Positions 11,815 through 23,291 of a DNA stretch of 64,000 nt are shown in pieces. Every line of letters starts with the position of its first letter. Position 1 is the stretch's first letter. The notes below the pieces were generated by a model. It was not told where the DNA came from. It did not search any database and worked only from the letters and a program-made list of their open reading frames with translations. A program made the position numbers and the translations under genes. This DNA is from Straminergon stramineum (lineage: Eukaryota > Streptophyta > Bryopsida > Hypnales > Calliergonaceae). The stretch is from the NCBI GenBank assembly GCA_963920665.1, contig OY987266.1, forward strand, positions 25,656,248 through 25,720,247, written 5' to 3'.

Positions 11815-13175
11815 ATAAATTTAGTGTGTTTGCAAGAAAGACACATTTCTTTGTCACATTTCGTGTGACGGACTTTTCATGCACTACAACTTTTGAAGCA
11901 TCAATCCAATGAACTTGAATTTTATTATTTGAGATGGATGTCCTAATTATAATCATATCCCTTATTATTATAAGTTTAACCCCTAAAGGACCAAGGTGTG
12001 TTTTATGGCAATATAACTTTTTTGGGCAGGTACATGTGACTAGAGATTTCAATGTTTTAGGCCCAAACTTTAATAGAAGGTGAGGACAAGGAATATCTTT
12101 GATGTGCACTAAATTTCAGGGTATTCAAAAATATGAGTCAAAAGTTATGGCCTAATATGTAGTTTGTTTCTCAACTCGGGCAATCTAGGCAGATCTGAAA
12201 AAATCATTTTTTCCAAAAGTAAGAATTTGAAATTGGTTTTCTAGATTTATGTATATATAGAAAGCTTTGAATCATTCCATTTTGATCAATGAGTCAAAAG
12301 TTATGAGATGTTTTAGTTTGCGGGCAAGTATGGATTTTCTACTCTAAAATAAACTTTGAAGTCCTTTATTTTACTCAATTTTCAATATTTTTTGAAAAAA
12401 ACAAAAACATGAAATGTAGATTGTTTATTACAACATTACAAACATTGCAATTGGGATTTTTCAATTCCATTAATAAATTGTTAATAATGTAGTATTTTGA
12501 ATCATTCTCTACATCTTTCTACTTACTATTTTTTCCTATATGTTGCACAATTCCAAATAATCTGAAAATTTTCAAGCATGTAGATAACTTGCATTGAAGA
12601 ATGAATCTAAAGAAGTACCACCATTTTGGACTTTTTTTTATACAAATGTGACCTTGTGAAGTGCAACTGCCCGTTTTTTCACATGGCCCAAAAAAGGATT
12701 TTTGTCACTTCAAATGCTAATATCTTGCAATCTACAAAGTGGAAATTTCTGAAATTTTTTCCACACCTTTTAAATCTAGTGTACTATAAGATCCTATGGT
12801 TACATGTGTCCAAAAATGATATTTTTCAAAATTTTGGTACTTGTATTAGAAATGGCAGTTTTTGAGGGTTTTTGGTGATAACATAGTCAAGGAACTTAAG
12901 GGGTTAAAAAATCATTATATATTTAAAAGTCAATTTTGCTATTGTATCACATTTAGAGGTTTAGAAGGTTTTGTATTGGAGTTTCCCCAAAATTAATGAT
13001 CTAGAGTTGAAATTTTTGTGGTCTATTTTCATAGTTGGTGAATATGTTCTATATTAGGGGCATCTAAAATTATTTCATGTCTTCTATATATGTGCAAATA
13101 GGGTTCCTCAGCATGTGTACTTTTGAACATTGAAGATGGTTTTGAGTTCATTCTTGTAGTGAAATCTAACCACCA
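11815..13175 (+). repeat. Dispersed repeat family R1, copy 2 (interrupted)
   Basis: It has the same ordered blocks as copy 1, from GTGTGTTTGCAAGAAAG to GAACATTGAAGATGG. The copy is split by the TTAA-bounded element at 11976-12907. The remaining R1 sequence is about 430 bp. Confidence 0.7.
11976..12907 (+). mobile_element. 932-bp TTAA-bounded, piggyBac-like non-autonomous element
   Basis: It starts TTAACCCCTAAAGGACCAAG and ends in the complement of TTAACCCCTTAAGTTCCTTG, giving short imperfect terminal inverted repeats directly inside TTAA. A second copy of exactly the same length lies inverted at 40620-41551, and the end of a third at 1-63. It interrupts an R1 repeat, and the uninterrupted R1 copy (complement of about 26550-26590) has a single TTAA at the matching position. 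That supports TTAA target duplication, as known for piggyBac transposases. No transposase frame is present. Confidence 0.8.
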
Positions 13176-13483
13176 TTGAGGTGTCAAGTCCTTTCAAATG
13201 GTCAATTTGTAGTTTTTTTTCATGATTTCTATTTATTATTAATTTATACATCATTATATCTATTCTCTATATAAAATCATTTTTATGAATCCCACATAGT
13301 ATAGTTTTTGTGCTTGCAAATAGTCCATAGTACTTGCAACAATATTTTTAGCACCAAAATTTTCCTCCCAACGGTTAAGATTGTTCTACTAAAAATTACT
13401 CATAGTTCTCACCATCAAAAATCCCCATTTTTACCAAAATACGACAAAAAACAACTGGTCTTACAAACACCCTTCAAAATAGT

Positions 13484-14590
13484 TGTCGCGTCCCTTAGTG
13501 ACACTTACCACCTTAAGTTCCCTTCCAATGCTTCTCAAGCACTTGATACTTTAGTAGCACCAAGGGTCACGCTCTTTTAACATTGCATATGCCACGCACA
13601 TCCAATGTTGGTCCCCAATTCCAACTCTTTGTGCTAAGTCCCAATCATCGGGACTACTAGCATACACACACATCCATCATGACACCGGGGCATGTTACTT
13701 GGTAACATGGGGTGGAACTTCCATCTTATTGTGCAAAGACCCATGGTGACACTAATCACCATGGTCCTAACCGCCCTTGAGTGTAACCTCAACTCCATAC
13801 TAGGTTCTTTGTATTTTTGTTATTTTCCACTTCATTACTAATTGAGACTCACCATTCGGGACACCTCACATAGCCTAGCAAGGAGTGGGACTCCACCCAA
13901 CCGGTGCCACGGGACACACCCAAGTGTCCCATGGTGCCTTAGAGTGGTGATGATCCTACACCACCAACCTTAAATCACCAGGACTCACCAAGGCTCCAAG
14001 AGGGAGTGAGGAGAGAGATCAACCCCTTCTATAGTATTTTCTATGGGATTCGGCAAACCCCCCCCTTTGTATGTCAAGGGGGACTCCCAAACACCCTTTG
14101 GTTTTGGAAAACCACCCTGTTTCTCTCGATTCGCGCCAGTTTGGGACTCTCGAACTTCCACCCGGCATAACTTTGCGGTTCGAGATCCAAATTGCACATG
14201 CGACCCCATTTTCGACATCTACGCGACTCGTAGATGCCGATGGACTACTCACTTGCTCCATTCGGACAAGTACTCGCAAAGTTATCGCCCTCCAAAAATT
14301 CGGGACACTCTCGGTGCGACCGGGACACCCCCAACTTTGAACGCCCATAACTTTTGACTCGCAAGTTCAAATCACGCGTTCTTTGAACGGCTAGAAGCGT
14401 CTTCTCAAGACCTTTCCAAACATGTATCACACGCCCCCAAATTCGTCCGGATCAGAGCGCTACATCGCTCTTATCGCTCGGGACTCATAATCCCCTCACC
14501 ACATCTCTTGCAAGGCTTGGGGAGTCACCCCCAATGTCTCCCTTGCTCACCAAGGTGGCACGGGCACGCCTTGTGATGAGGGTCGTGACA
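13484..14590 (+). mobile_element. Solo LTR of an LTR retrotransposon, 1107 bp
   Basis: It begins TGTCGCGTCCCT and ends AGGGTCGTGACA, so it has TG...CA ends with short inverted termini of the TGTCACGACCC type common in plant Gypsy-like LTRs. It is flanked by a perfect 5-bp target duplication, ATAGT, at 13479-13483 and 14591-14595. GC content is far higher than in the flanks. No gag-pol follows and no partner LTR lies beside it, so internal recombination to a solo LTR is the simplest reading. The overlapping open frames on both strands are taken as chance. Confidence 0.9.
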
Positions 14591-14595
14591 ATAGT

Positions 14596-16735
14596 GGTCA
14601 TGGTTCATAAAAATTTTAGCTACATTGGATTATTACTCCTCAAGCTGCATTTGAAAAACACCAAGGCCTACAACATGAGACAAAAAATAGTAGAGAAGAA
14701 CTTCCTTGCAAGTTGCAATTACCTATTATCCTTACTAAATAAAATCGATGTATGCTTAAAATGGCTATATCAAAGTTTGATGGAAAATAATCCATGATGT
14801 TTTTCTTACAATCACTTTTCTATATATATTTGAAAACTATTGTATATCGATTATTTGAATAATACATTCAATGGATTTACAACCTAGGGTCTAAAATGTT
14901 ATGGACATTAGACCTAGATTACTAATAACCGTTTTGGATATTATATTAATCATGAGTATACATTCTTCAACTTGAAATCTTTTAAAGATTATGTTTGTAA
15001 AAATGGAGTATGAACAATGATTGTATAATGATCTTTTGGACAATTACCGTCATATCTTAGTATAGATAATTTTTATCTTACCAAAATTCACATGATTGTA
15101 ATGTTATGAAAATTTCAATACTGATCTTCAAAAGTTAAAATTCCATGCTCACAGAACATGCTTGACCAAAGTAATCAAGGTTTCTTTGTTTGTTCAAGAA
15201 TATGCTTCTAGTTGATGATTCATGCACCATATCATCGAATGAACCACCGGGTGGCCAGTGTGGCACCCTCAGCTGCAGTGATTTAATTTAATTTAATTTT
15301 TTTTCCCCTTTCGTGATAAGGGCAAAGTGTGGCGTTTCCGTTTAATAATTTTAAGATTATTTTCCAGTGTTTCCCTATTCATGTGGCCAGTTGAGAATTC
15401 CATAAGCCAATTGGCCATTCCGTCTCCAAAACAACACCGAAGACACCTTATCATCCACTAACTTAGAACTTTGAATTCAACCCCAATCAGATGTGGTAGC
15501 CACGGTGCAATATTCTCTGGTCTCCAGTCAAGAATGTTTTCCATAATCTCCAAATATTTAGCTTACCCCGGCTTTTCTGCTCCCAAGGAAGTTAAGCAGT
15601 TATATTATATATCCCTCAATCTAACACGTCACATTCCCTACTAGCCGGATAAAGGCAAGTCAGAGAATAAAATGAAATCAACGTTGCAACGTCCGGCCTC
15701 GTGACTCCGGCACTGTAGCAACCCCCGAAAACCTCATTCTCGTGAACTTGCGGGTCTTCAGATTGCAACAGTGCCATCGGAAGTCAGCAACGCCGTGTCA
15801 GAACTCACAAACTTCCACCCAATTTATGGACTCCTTGTCGACTCTTCCCACAGCATTGACTACAAACATTGTTATTTGCGCACCAGACCAAGCGCCATCA
15901 ATATAATATTAAACCAAATTGTGATTTGGAAGATCAATTCGTCACGGGGGCTTCATGAGGTGGGCTAGAACGCACTGTAGTCAAATCTAGCACTAGCTGG
16001 CAACATTGAACATAAATTGAACCCGGTTCAAATTGTGGGCTACTTATCTTTGGGCAACAGTTGCAGTCTGAAATCAATTGAATGCGTACTAAATCTAAGT
16101 ATATTGATTCATCATTCATGCACTGGTTTCCTCAGTCTTTGTGGAGCTGCCCCGCAGACCCAGTAGAGTGTAAGAACCCTAAAAGTTCTGAATCGTTAAT
16201 TACAGTTCCTACACTGCTTTTGAAGCTAATTTACTTCCATTTCTAGCTCTGAAACTCTTTCAGCTTCAGGACGACTGATAAGTACTCCAGCATCTCTAAG
16301 TTGTATATCTCGAGGATTTCAAGCTGGAAATTATCGTATTAGCATTGAAGCAGCCAAGCTGCAAGTTACACGGTTCTAGGTTGTGCAGCTAGCTAGCTAG
16401 TAATCTGTCCTTGCATTGTTGACATCGATTTTCTCACTGTCGATCCACTAGTTGTAATTCTCCGTTGTAAGGATGTGCATCTTGGTGTGAAGTTGTGTAA
16501 TTCATGCAGGTAAACACATGTGAGCACGCTAGTTCAACGACATCCGCCTCGACTGGTCGCTGACTGGTTCTGATCCGACCTCGAGAGTCAACATTGCGGG
16601 TTGGTATCATTCCAAGGCCGTCGTTGCAGTGCAAACTTCAATAGTGCTTCGTGCAACGTACTGGAAGGCTGGAAGACATCAATTATACAGAGTAGTTATG
16701 CTAAACATTCATTTATAGCTCGTGTGTGATCGACA
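14596..16735. other. Non-coding stretch upstream of the U-box gene
   Basis: From about 15240 the GC content rises toward that of the gene, consistent with promoter and 5' leader sequence. No certain TATA box could be assigned; TTATATTATATATCC near 15600 is far from the ATG. Short open frames on both strands have no recognisable domain. Confidence 0.4.
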
Positions 16736-17989
16736 ATGGGCGCCGGACGTCTCAAACCGTCATCTCCATATGACCACGGAAGACCACTTAGGCCACAACC
16801 GCCATCGTCGACGCCCGATCGAGAACCAGATGCTCCACCGCCGCCAAGACTAGTACCGCCCTCCTCCTTCCTTTGCCCGATTCACTTGGACATCATGGCC
16901 GACCCCGTGACGTTACACACCGGCATGACCTACGACCGCACCAGCATCGAGAGGTGGCTCACAACGGACGGCCACAACACATGCCCCGTCACAAACCAGC
17001 CGCTTCGCCACCACAGCCTCATCCCCAACCACGCCCTCCGCAGGGCCATTCTCGCTTGGTGCAAAGCCAATCCATGGCCGAGTCCCACCAAGCCAGTAAA
17101 CCTCACCGAGCTCACAACACTCCTCCACGGGCTCCTCCACAACACATACCGGGACCGGCACACAGACAGGGATCCAGAGTCTTCCTTGCAGCGTCTCGCC
17201 ACCGTGCTTCCCTACCTGGCGGAAGAACAGAAACAAGCTCTCTTCAGGGATCCAAATCTTTCCACTTCGACTCTTGCATCCCATCTTTCGTTTCTGTTAT
17301 CATCAGGGACCCGTTCCAGTTTCATCACCAAAGTGAATGCCGCCGAGATTCTCCACACTCTCTGCGAACTGGATCCCCCTCACGTGACTGCCCACCCCGA
17401 CGCCATCGCAGGGCTCACAAACCTCCTGAACGAAGACACCCTAACCAAAGACTCTCTTTTGAAGTGTCTGTTCTTGCTTTGCCGATACAACCCAAAGAAT
17501 CGCGTCGTAGCCGTCGAATGTCAAACCGTTCCTATTCTACTGAAGCTCATGATCCCTGGAACGAACACTTCGAATTCTCACATGGAGTTTTGTTGTGGGA
17601 TTTTGGAGAGCTTGGCGAATTGCGCAGAAGGGCGAGAGGCCATTCGGGATCATCCCGTTGGAGTGGCCACCGTGGTGGAGTCATTGCTGGGGGTGTCGGA
17701 TGTGGCAACTGGGTACGCAATTGGGGCGTTGTGGGGAGTGGTGGCGTTGGCGGCGGATCGGAGGAGCGTAATGGGGGTGGCGGTGCAGGCGGGTGTTTTG
17801 AATATGTTGCTGATGATGATGTCGAGTGAGTGTAGTGCAAAGGCGAAGGGGGTGGCGAAAGAGATGCTCAAAATGGTGAATGAGGTGTGGGGGAGTTGTG
17901 GGAGTGGGGACGCGAGGTCGGTTTACTACGTCGCTGCGGCGGAAGTAGGGTTGTTGCCGCGGCGTCATCAATCGTCGAAGAAATCGTAA
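16736..17989 (+). CDS. U-box E3 ubiquitin ligase with ARM-type repeats (PUB20-24 class)
   Basis: Intronless 417-residue protein. After a Pro-rich N-terminus comes a U-box at about residues 42-113: VPPSSFLCPI, then DIMADPVTLHTGMTYDR, SIERWL, NTCPVTNQPL and PNHALRRAI. The U-box folds like a RING finger without zinc and recruits an E2 enzyme to ubiquitinate target proteins. Residues of about 130-400 form a helical Leu-rich region that reads as degenerate armadillo repeats, the substrate-binding part in this family. Length and layout match the stress- and immunity-related plant PUB22/23-like group (about 420-440 residues, intronless); which member is orthologous cannot be said. The Met starts well ahead of the U-box and no other start is closer. 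GC content is much higher than in the flanks. A broken copy of the 3' end follows at 18086-18592. Confidence 0.93.
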   Translation: MGAGRLKPSSPYDHGRPLRPQPPSSTPDREPDAPPPPRLVPPSSFLCPIHLDIMADPVTLHTGMTYDRTSIERWLTTDGHNTCPVTNQPLRHHSLIPNHALRRAILAWCKANPWPSPTKPVNLTELTTLLHGLLHNTYRDRHTDRDPESSLQRLATVLPYLAEEQKQALFRDPNLSTSTLASHLSFLLSSGTRSSFITKVNAAEILHTLCELDPPHVTAHPDAIAGLTNLLNEDTLTKDSLLKCLFLLCRYNPKNRVVAVECQTVPILLKLMIPGTNTSNSHMEFCCGILESLANCAEGREAIRDHPVGVATVVESLLGVSDVATGYAIGALWGVVALAADRRSVMGVAVQAGVLNMLLMMMSSECSAKAKGVAKEMLKMVNEVWGSCGSGDARSVYYVAAAEVGLLPRRHQSSKKS

Positions 17990-18085
17990 ACTGCTAAGAA
18001 TTGTGGTTGTTAATACTCTGAAAAGTACTACAGACTGAAGTTTCAAAGTATTCGAGACTGTGGAAAGTAGTAAAATTTGGCCATG

Positions 18086-18592
18086 GAGATGCTCAAAATG
18101 CTGAAAGAGGCAGTTGGGAGTTGTGGGAATGGGAATGCGCGCGAGCCCGAATGCGAGGTCAGTTTGCTACGTCGCTGTGGCAGAAATTGGATTGTTGTGG
18201 TTGCGGCATCAGTCGTCGAAGAAATCATGAAGTATGAAGAATTGCGGTTATTGCAGCACTACTAGAGAGAGGGCTATTTGCAATATTTTTTTCGACTATT
18301 TTGCACTGGTTTCGCGACAAACATAGTTGAAGGAACCTTGAAAGGCTGGATATATTATTATTCATCGAAACCCTGTTGTTGCAACATTGAAAAACCATTG
18401 CAAAAGCATAGGAATTGTGAGCATTGCAAACTGTTGCACAACAATGGCATTTTACTGTCAAAATACCATGATTGCAATTAGTATAATTGTAAATGGCCCT
18501 TCCTCTAGTAGTGTTGATAACTCTAAAAAATAGTACAGACTGTAGTTTCGGCAAGTACGGTATTCGAAACTGTGAAAATTAGTGAACGTTGG
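18086..18592 (+). pseudogene. Tandem duplicate fragment of the U-box gene 3' end, split by a MITE
   Basis: 18086-18256 repeats 17861-18000 of the U-box gene (GAGATGCTCAAAATG, GTTTGCTACGTCGCTG, TCGTCGAAGAAATC). 18514-18592 repeats its 3' flank (TACAGACTG, TATTCGA, ACTGTG, AGTA/TTAGTGAA). Parent and copy lie end to end, so this is a tandem duplication of the last ~45 codons plus 3' flank. The copy lacks the U-box, has shifted frame relative to the parent, and is interrupted by the element at 18257-18513. Weaker echoes of the 3'-flank motif lie near 19425-19620. Confidence 0.8.
18257..18513. mobile_element. 257-bp CACTA-like MITE
   Basis: It starts CACTACTAGAGAGAGGGC and its right end complements to CACTACTAGAGGAAGGGC. 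The terminal inverted repeats run about 28 bp with few mismatches. CACTACTAG ends are typical of plant CACTA elements. It sits inside the duplicated U-box fragment, whose two halves match the uninterrupted parent, which defines it as an insertion. A clean 3-bp target duplication is not visible; TTG occurs on both sides but is offset by CAG on the left. Confidence 0.8.
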
Positions 18593-20365
18593 AGGCTTGT
18601 AATGCGGGAGCTAGGTTAATGATTTAGATCGGCTTACGACGTTGCCTGCACGAAGGCATAAAATGCAGATTGCGGGGGATAATCAAGCTACATTCACCTA
18701 CACTCTTATTTTGATGTCCAAACCCTAAACCCTTTACATTGTGTGTCTGTGTCAGGTGTCAAGGTTTGTTGCGCACAAGAGATTTATTTAGTTTGTTAGA
18801 GATTGTGCTTTGCAATGGTCAAAATGGCAAGGCAAATTTTTTTGCAATGTTATGTTTATAGTTTTTAATCCTTAAAGGATGCGGCTTCCATGACCAACGT
18901 AATCATCAAAATTGTTGTGATTATTGGACCAACAGGTGCATTTTTTGTTTCTAATGAACAATGATGTCATCCATTGATCAATTTTTGGCCTCAGTGTCTT
19001 GTAAGAGTTAAGAACATCTACAAGATTGAGTGGAGCGAATTGAAATACTACAAATTAGACAAATGTTATATGTATATGACAAACTAGGCCAAGAATTTTC
19101 CAAGAATTTTGGAACTTTCGAAAATATTTATTTTTTAACCAAACTAATAGGAAGCTACAACATTTTATATTAGTGCATGTTGAAATATAATGCTATTGAA
19201 TCGATATCTAAATTTTTTTTGTAGTGACACTAATTTTTATTGTGATTTCCTCCCTCTACTATTAATCCTACATTGATGGCAACTAAATGACTAAAAGTGT
19301 TTATTGAATGACTTTCTCAGAATGAAAAATGCACCTATCCATCTAAATTTTTTTGCTAACTACTTTCAATTGGTAAAAGGGTGGCAACCTTCAAGGATTG
19401 AGACAAACTGGATAGTGTAGTATAATCAAGTATTAAGAACTCTAAAAACTAGTACAATGGAGTGTTCAAAACTATAGAAACTAGTAAAATTAATCAAGTC
19501 TTCAAAACTTTGGATACTAACAATTCCACTTGATTTCTCAATACTCTGAAAATTCTTGTATTTCTCAGTATTCAAAAATTATGAGAACTAATTTTTCTAA
19601 GTACTCAACCTTATGAAAAAATAGATAGTCTATATCTTCAAGTATACAATTAAACCTAAACAAACGAGACTTGTCACCAAGGTAGTTTGCCAAAAAGGAT
19701 ATGATTAATGGACTTATAGGTACATTTTTCATTTCTATGGTAATCTTAAAATTCATCTATTGGCCACTTATAGACCTTAGCATCCTATCAAGTTTTATTT
19801 TTTAAGGACAATAGGTTGAAAAGTGGTCGATGGATGATTTTTTAAATCATTCTAGAAATGGAAAATACACCTATTGATCCATTAGTAATCAATTCATTTT
19901 TGAGTGACTACGTTGGTCATAAGTGTTCTTTCAAGGTCAATATTCTAAGGCATAGTTTGTATTTCCAAATGTTCAAAATTCTAATTGTCAACTTGTATTA
20001 CCAAGTGCCTTGAGCATTGAAAATTAGATGTTTAGATGTATTAATTTTAAAATAGTCACTTAATACCTTGAGTTCTTAAATAGAAGCTATAGGTATGACA
20101 CATTTTTTTCTCTTCGGAGTCAATTGTGGGACCTTAGGCTTGGCTTACACCAAAAGCAAAAGGGCCAAAAAATCAAGAAGTCTTCCTCTTCAAGCCCCTT
20201 CATTTGCCATTGAGAAGACCTCCTTTGGAGATCATGACCTTTGGATTGGTGTAAATGAACCACCAAATTTTTTAATATATTTTTTAAATGGAAGAGCTTA
20301 TACATAGGACAAAATATATTTAACAATGTGAAAAATTCTTAGATTCTAGAGCCTTTTAGTGGAGA
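18593..20365. other. Non-coding stretch with degenerate repeats
   Basis: A telomere-box-like CCCTAAACCC lies near 18723. A degenerate ~100-bp motif (ACCAACGTA, then GATTA(A/T)TGGA, then AGGTGCATTTT) recurs near 18885-18975, 19670-19780 and, inverted, 19800-19925. A second motif resembling the U-box gene 3' flank (ACTCTGAAAACTAGTACA-like) recurs near 19425-19620. No gene was recognised. Confidence 0.45.
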
Positions 20366-20424
20366 CCACCGGAATTATAGTTAGACTCATCTTCTTGAAG
20401 TGGGTCTAACTTTAATTTTGGTGG
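20366..20424. repeat. Short inverted repeat (24-bp arms, 11-base loop)
   Basis: The arm starting CCACCGGAATTATAGTTAGA pairs with the complement ending CTTTAATTTTGGTGG with about four mismatches. It could be a fossil MITE or a small hairpin RNA locus; nothing chooses between these. Confidence 0.5.
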
Positions 20425-21463
20425 ATTCAAAATTTGAGGTATTTTGCTACTACATAGGAAAAAAGTGCACTCCATGTTATTGGGTCTATGTAGAGACCGT
20501 GGTATTTTGCCATTTCAATGTCTATAACCATTTTTCAAAGACTACTTGATTTCCAAGTAATTCAAAACTTTCAAAAATGTTTTAGTTTCTAAGAAGAGCC
20601 TCTATTTGAATGTCACACTAGCTTGCTAATTTTGAAAGTTTTAATACTATTGGATGATTGCTAAAAACACTAGTTCATTTTGTTGCATTTTCACAATATT
20701 CATGATTTTTTCTAGAATAGTTTAAAATTAGAAAAAAATTAATTAATTTTAAAAATATGTCCAATGTATGCACCTTTCTGAAGATTTCACCCTATCCAAA
20801 ATAAATCCATTCTATCTAGAATGAATCAATTTAATTATTTCTTAACGTTATTTTCTTTTAGGCCCTTATCTTTGCTACTCTTAGGAGTTGCAATTACTAA
20901 TCCCATTAGAGTACAACAAGAGCCAAAAAGAAACTTCAACTTGTACATATTGAGTCATTTCTTTGCAATTATTTCTTAAAGCCTCCAATATGGTACATTG
21001 ATGTATCCTCTTAGTGGGGGTGTAAAATAAATTACCTAAAAAATTAGTATAAATATCTTTCTATAAAACATTTGGGGAGAAAATTAATATAAAATTAGAA
21101 TATTTCAACTTGTGCTAATTATTTAATTATTGTACATTTAGGTTAGATTTGGCACATTAGTGTTGAAAGAATTTACTTTTGGCATTTGGACAATTTGGCA
21201 ACTTGATCCAATTTTCTTAACTTTTGGTATGTTACTATATTGGTCTTCCTAATTTTTTGACACTTTGATGAAATGATTTGATTTTTTCTATTTATATGTG
21301 AATGCATTCTTTTTTCTAAATTTTCTCAAGAATAATTTTTGAATATTTATAATTTTCAACAATGAAATTTTCTAAGATTTTCAGAAATAGTTGCACAATT
21401 TTTCATGTTTTAGACATGCTCCAATTCTTCCCTAATTATTTACAAAACTTATCTACACGTAGG
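20425..21463. other. AT-rich intergenic stretch
   Basis: No coding frame, RNA gene or terminal repeat was recognised. Confidence 0.4.
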
Positions 21464-22087
21464 AGGGCAGTTGTCAGCTTGGGGTATCCTCAAAGGTTGT
21501 CTAAACTACAATGTTAGTTTGCTCCCTTGTGTCAAATGACTTCATCTTTTAATAAATATAATAAAGTATGATTTCACAAAATGTGGTTTTAACTACCTAG
21601 ATTGATAATGTATTAAGAAAAAAAATTCATCACAATCAAAGAATTTTAAGAATATTTAATGAATTTTTTAGTTGAAAAAATTTAGCTTGTCCTATATATA
21701 TAATCCTCAATAACAAGCATTTGGAATAACAAATAATTATGTTTTAATATTATTTTTGGATATGTCTTATATTTAGTAATCCAATACATAAATTAATTAA
21801 TTTTATCAATAAAAATCTAATAAATTGTGCATTGTGATGCTTGGAAATCTCCAAATTTTAGCGTTTATTTTCATGTCTATAAATAGATCCAAAAATTTCA
21901 AATTTTAAAAAATAAACTCATTAGGATCATACATTTTGAACCCATTGAGGTTCAAGAATTTATTTTTTTCATTTTAGGGTCTTCTTAATTGATCAAAATG
22001 AACAAATTAGACAAACTTTGGAGGTTTTAAACAAAAACACACTAATTAGTGTGTCCAAAAAGTGATACCCCAAGTTGACCATTGCCT
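21464..22087. mobile_element. 624-bp terminal-inverted-repeat DNA element
   Basis: The left end AGGGCAGTTGTCAGCTTGGG faces a right end whose complement reads AGGCAATGGTCAACTTGGGG, both continuing into GTATC. The flanking triplet AGG occurs on both sides (21461-21463, 22088-22090), consistent with a 3-bp target duplication. No coding capacity. The superfamily is not certain from these ends. Confidence 0.6.
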
Positions 22088-22378
22088 AGGATAGTGACTT
22101 TTCATGGCTCCAATCTAGAAAGTGAGCTTCCTAACCAATAGGTTGTGGCAACTCCATGATTTCAGGAATATACTAAGATTTTTGAGGTCCAATTAGAAAT
22201 CTAAATCCTAAAATAAAATTTGCTTAAGGAGACAAAAACTAGCAGGCTTGCTACAAAATAATTCGAATTAGAAACCACAATCCAAAGATAAGAAGAATTT
22301 CTTCCAACTAGGTGTTGACATTCTTCACCATTTGGCTAATTACACAATTTGACACTCCACTTTTTATGGCCACGAGGG

Positions 22379-22970
22379 TTAACCCCTAAGTACTTTGGCT
22401 TCCATTTTCTAGACAATGAACAAATTGAAACTCAAGTTTCATCTTCCTAACTGCTTGGATGAAAATTATTCTAATTTGTGGAGATACTTTATCAAGTTTT
22501 TTTCCTATCTAACGGTTGGATTGGTGTTACTAGTGTACATATTTTTCTAAAATTATCAATGTGGAAGTATGTCAAGTGCTAGACCAAGCCAAAATTACAT
22601 TGGCTCTAGTTCAAAACTGGATTTGCCGAAATGAAGTCATAGATTTTTAAAATGCAATAATTTCAAAAAATCAAGATGTGAAGAGAACCTCATTTCAAAT
22701 CCATTCCAACATCAAATTTTACTCAATAAACAATAATATTTTTCTTGTAACCAAATATAGAAGGAATTTGGAAATTTTCCTTTCAAAATTTATAAAAAGA
22801 ATATTGGTGATAGCATTGGTGAATCTAACTGTACAAATAGAATCTACAAATCAAAATCTACAACTTTTATTTCTAAACCAACTCCAAAATATGCTTCCAT
22901 ATTGCACTTTATAATCAGATTTTTCTCAAATCATCAATTCTAGAAATGACTCTAGATATTTATGGGTTAA
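22379..22970. mobile_element. TTAA-bounded element, left member of a back-to-back pair
   Basis: It starts TTAACCCCTAAGTACTTTGG and ends ATATTTATGGGTTAA, with weakly inverted ends. Its right TTAA is the left TTAA of the next element. The interior has no coding frame. Confidence 0.5.
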
Positions 22971-23234
22971 CCCTTGTGCGTTCAAGCATATGTTTTTTGG
23001 ATGTTGAGAAAATAGGATTTGTGGAATACCAGGTGCATCAAATATTATAATCTTGAAATCTGCAAGGTGGATCCTCTTATAAATTGTAGATTCGTACTCA
23101 TCAGTAAGTTGGTTTCAAATCTCAACTATGAAAACTTCAGCAACCAAGTAGTTCTCAAATTATTCTAGAATTTCTAGATTCCGCAAAAAAAGCTCCTTAC
23201 TTATGTAATTCTCTCTGTGACGCTCAGGGGTTAA
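22967..23234. mobile_element. TTAA-bounded element, right member of a back-to-back pair
   Basis: It starts TTAACCCTTGTGCGTTCA and its right end complements to TTAACCCCTGAGCGTCACAG. The ends are inverted over about 16 bp with mismatches. No coding frame. Confidence 0.55.
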
Positions 23235-23291
23235 GAACCTCCTAGGTTAATTAATCTTCTATTACTATTTTTTCCTTAGCTTTACTCCAAC

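Noticed and set aside
13985..14430. Several overlapping open frames on both strands
   Set aside because: All lie inside the solo LTR, whose GC content leaves long frames open by chance; none has a domain.
16873..17829. Long second plus-strand frame inside the U-box gene
   Set aside because: It overlaps the U-box frame, is His/Arg/Pro-rich low complexity, and is explained by GC-rich codon usage of the real gene.
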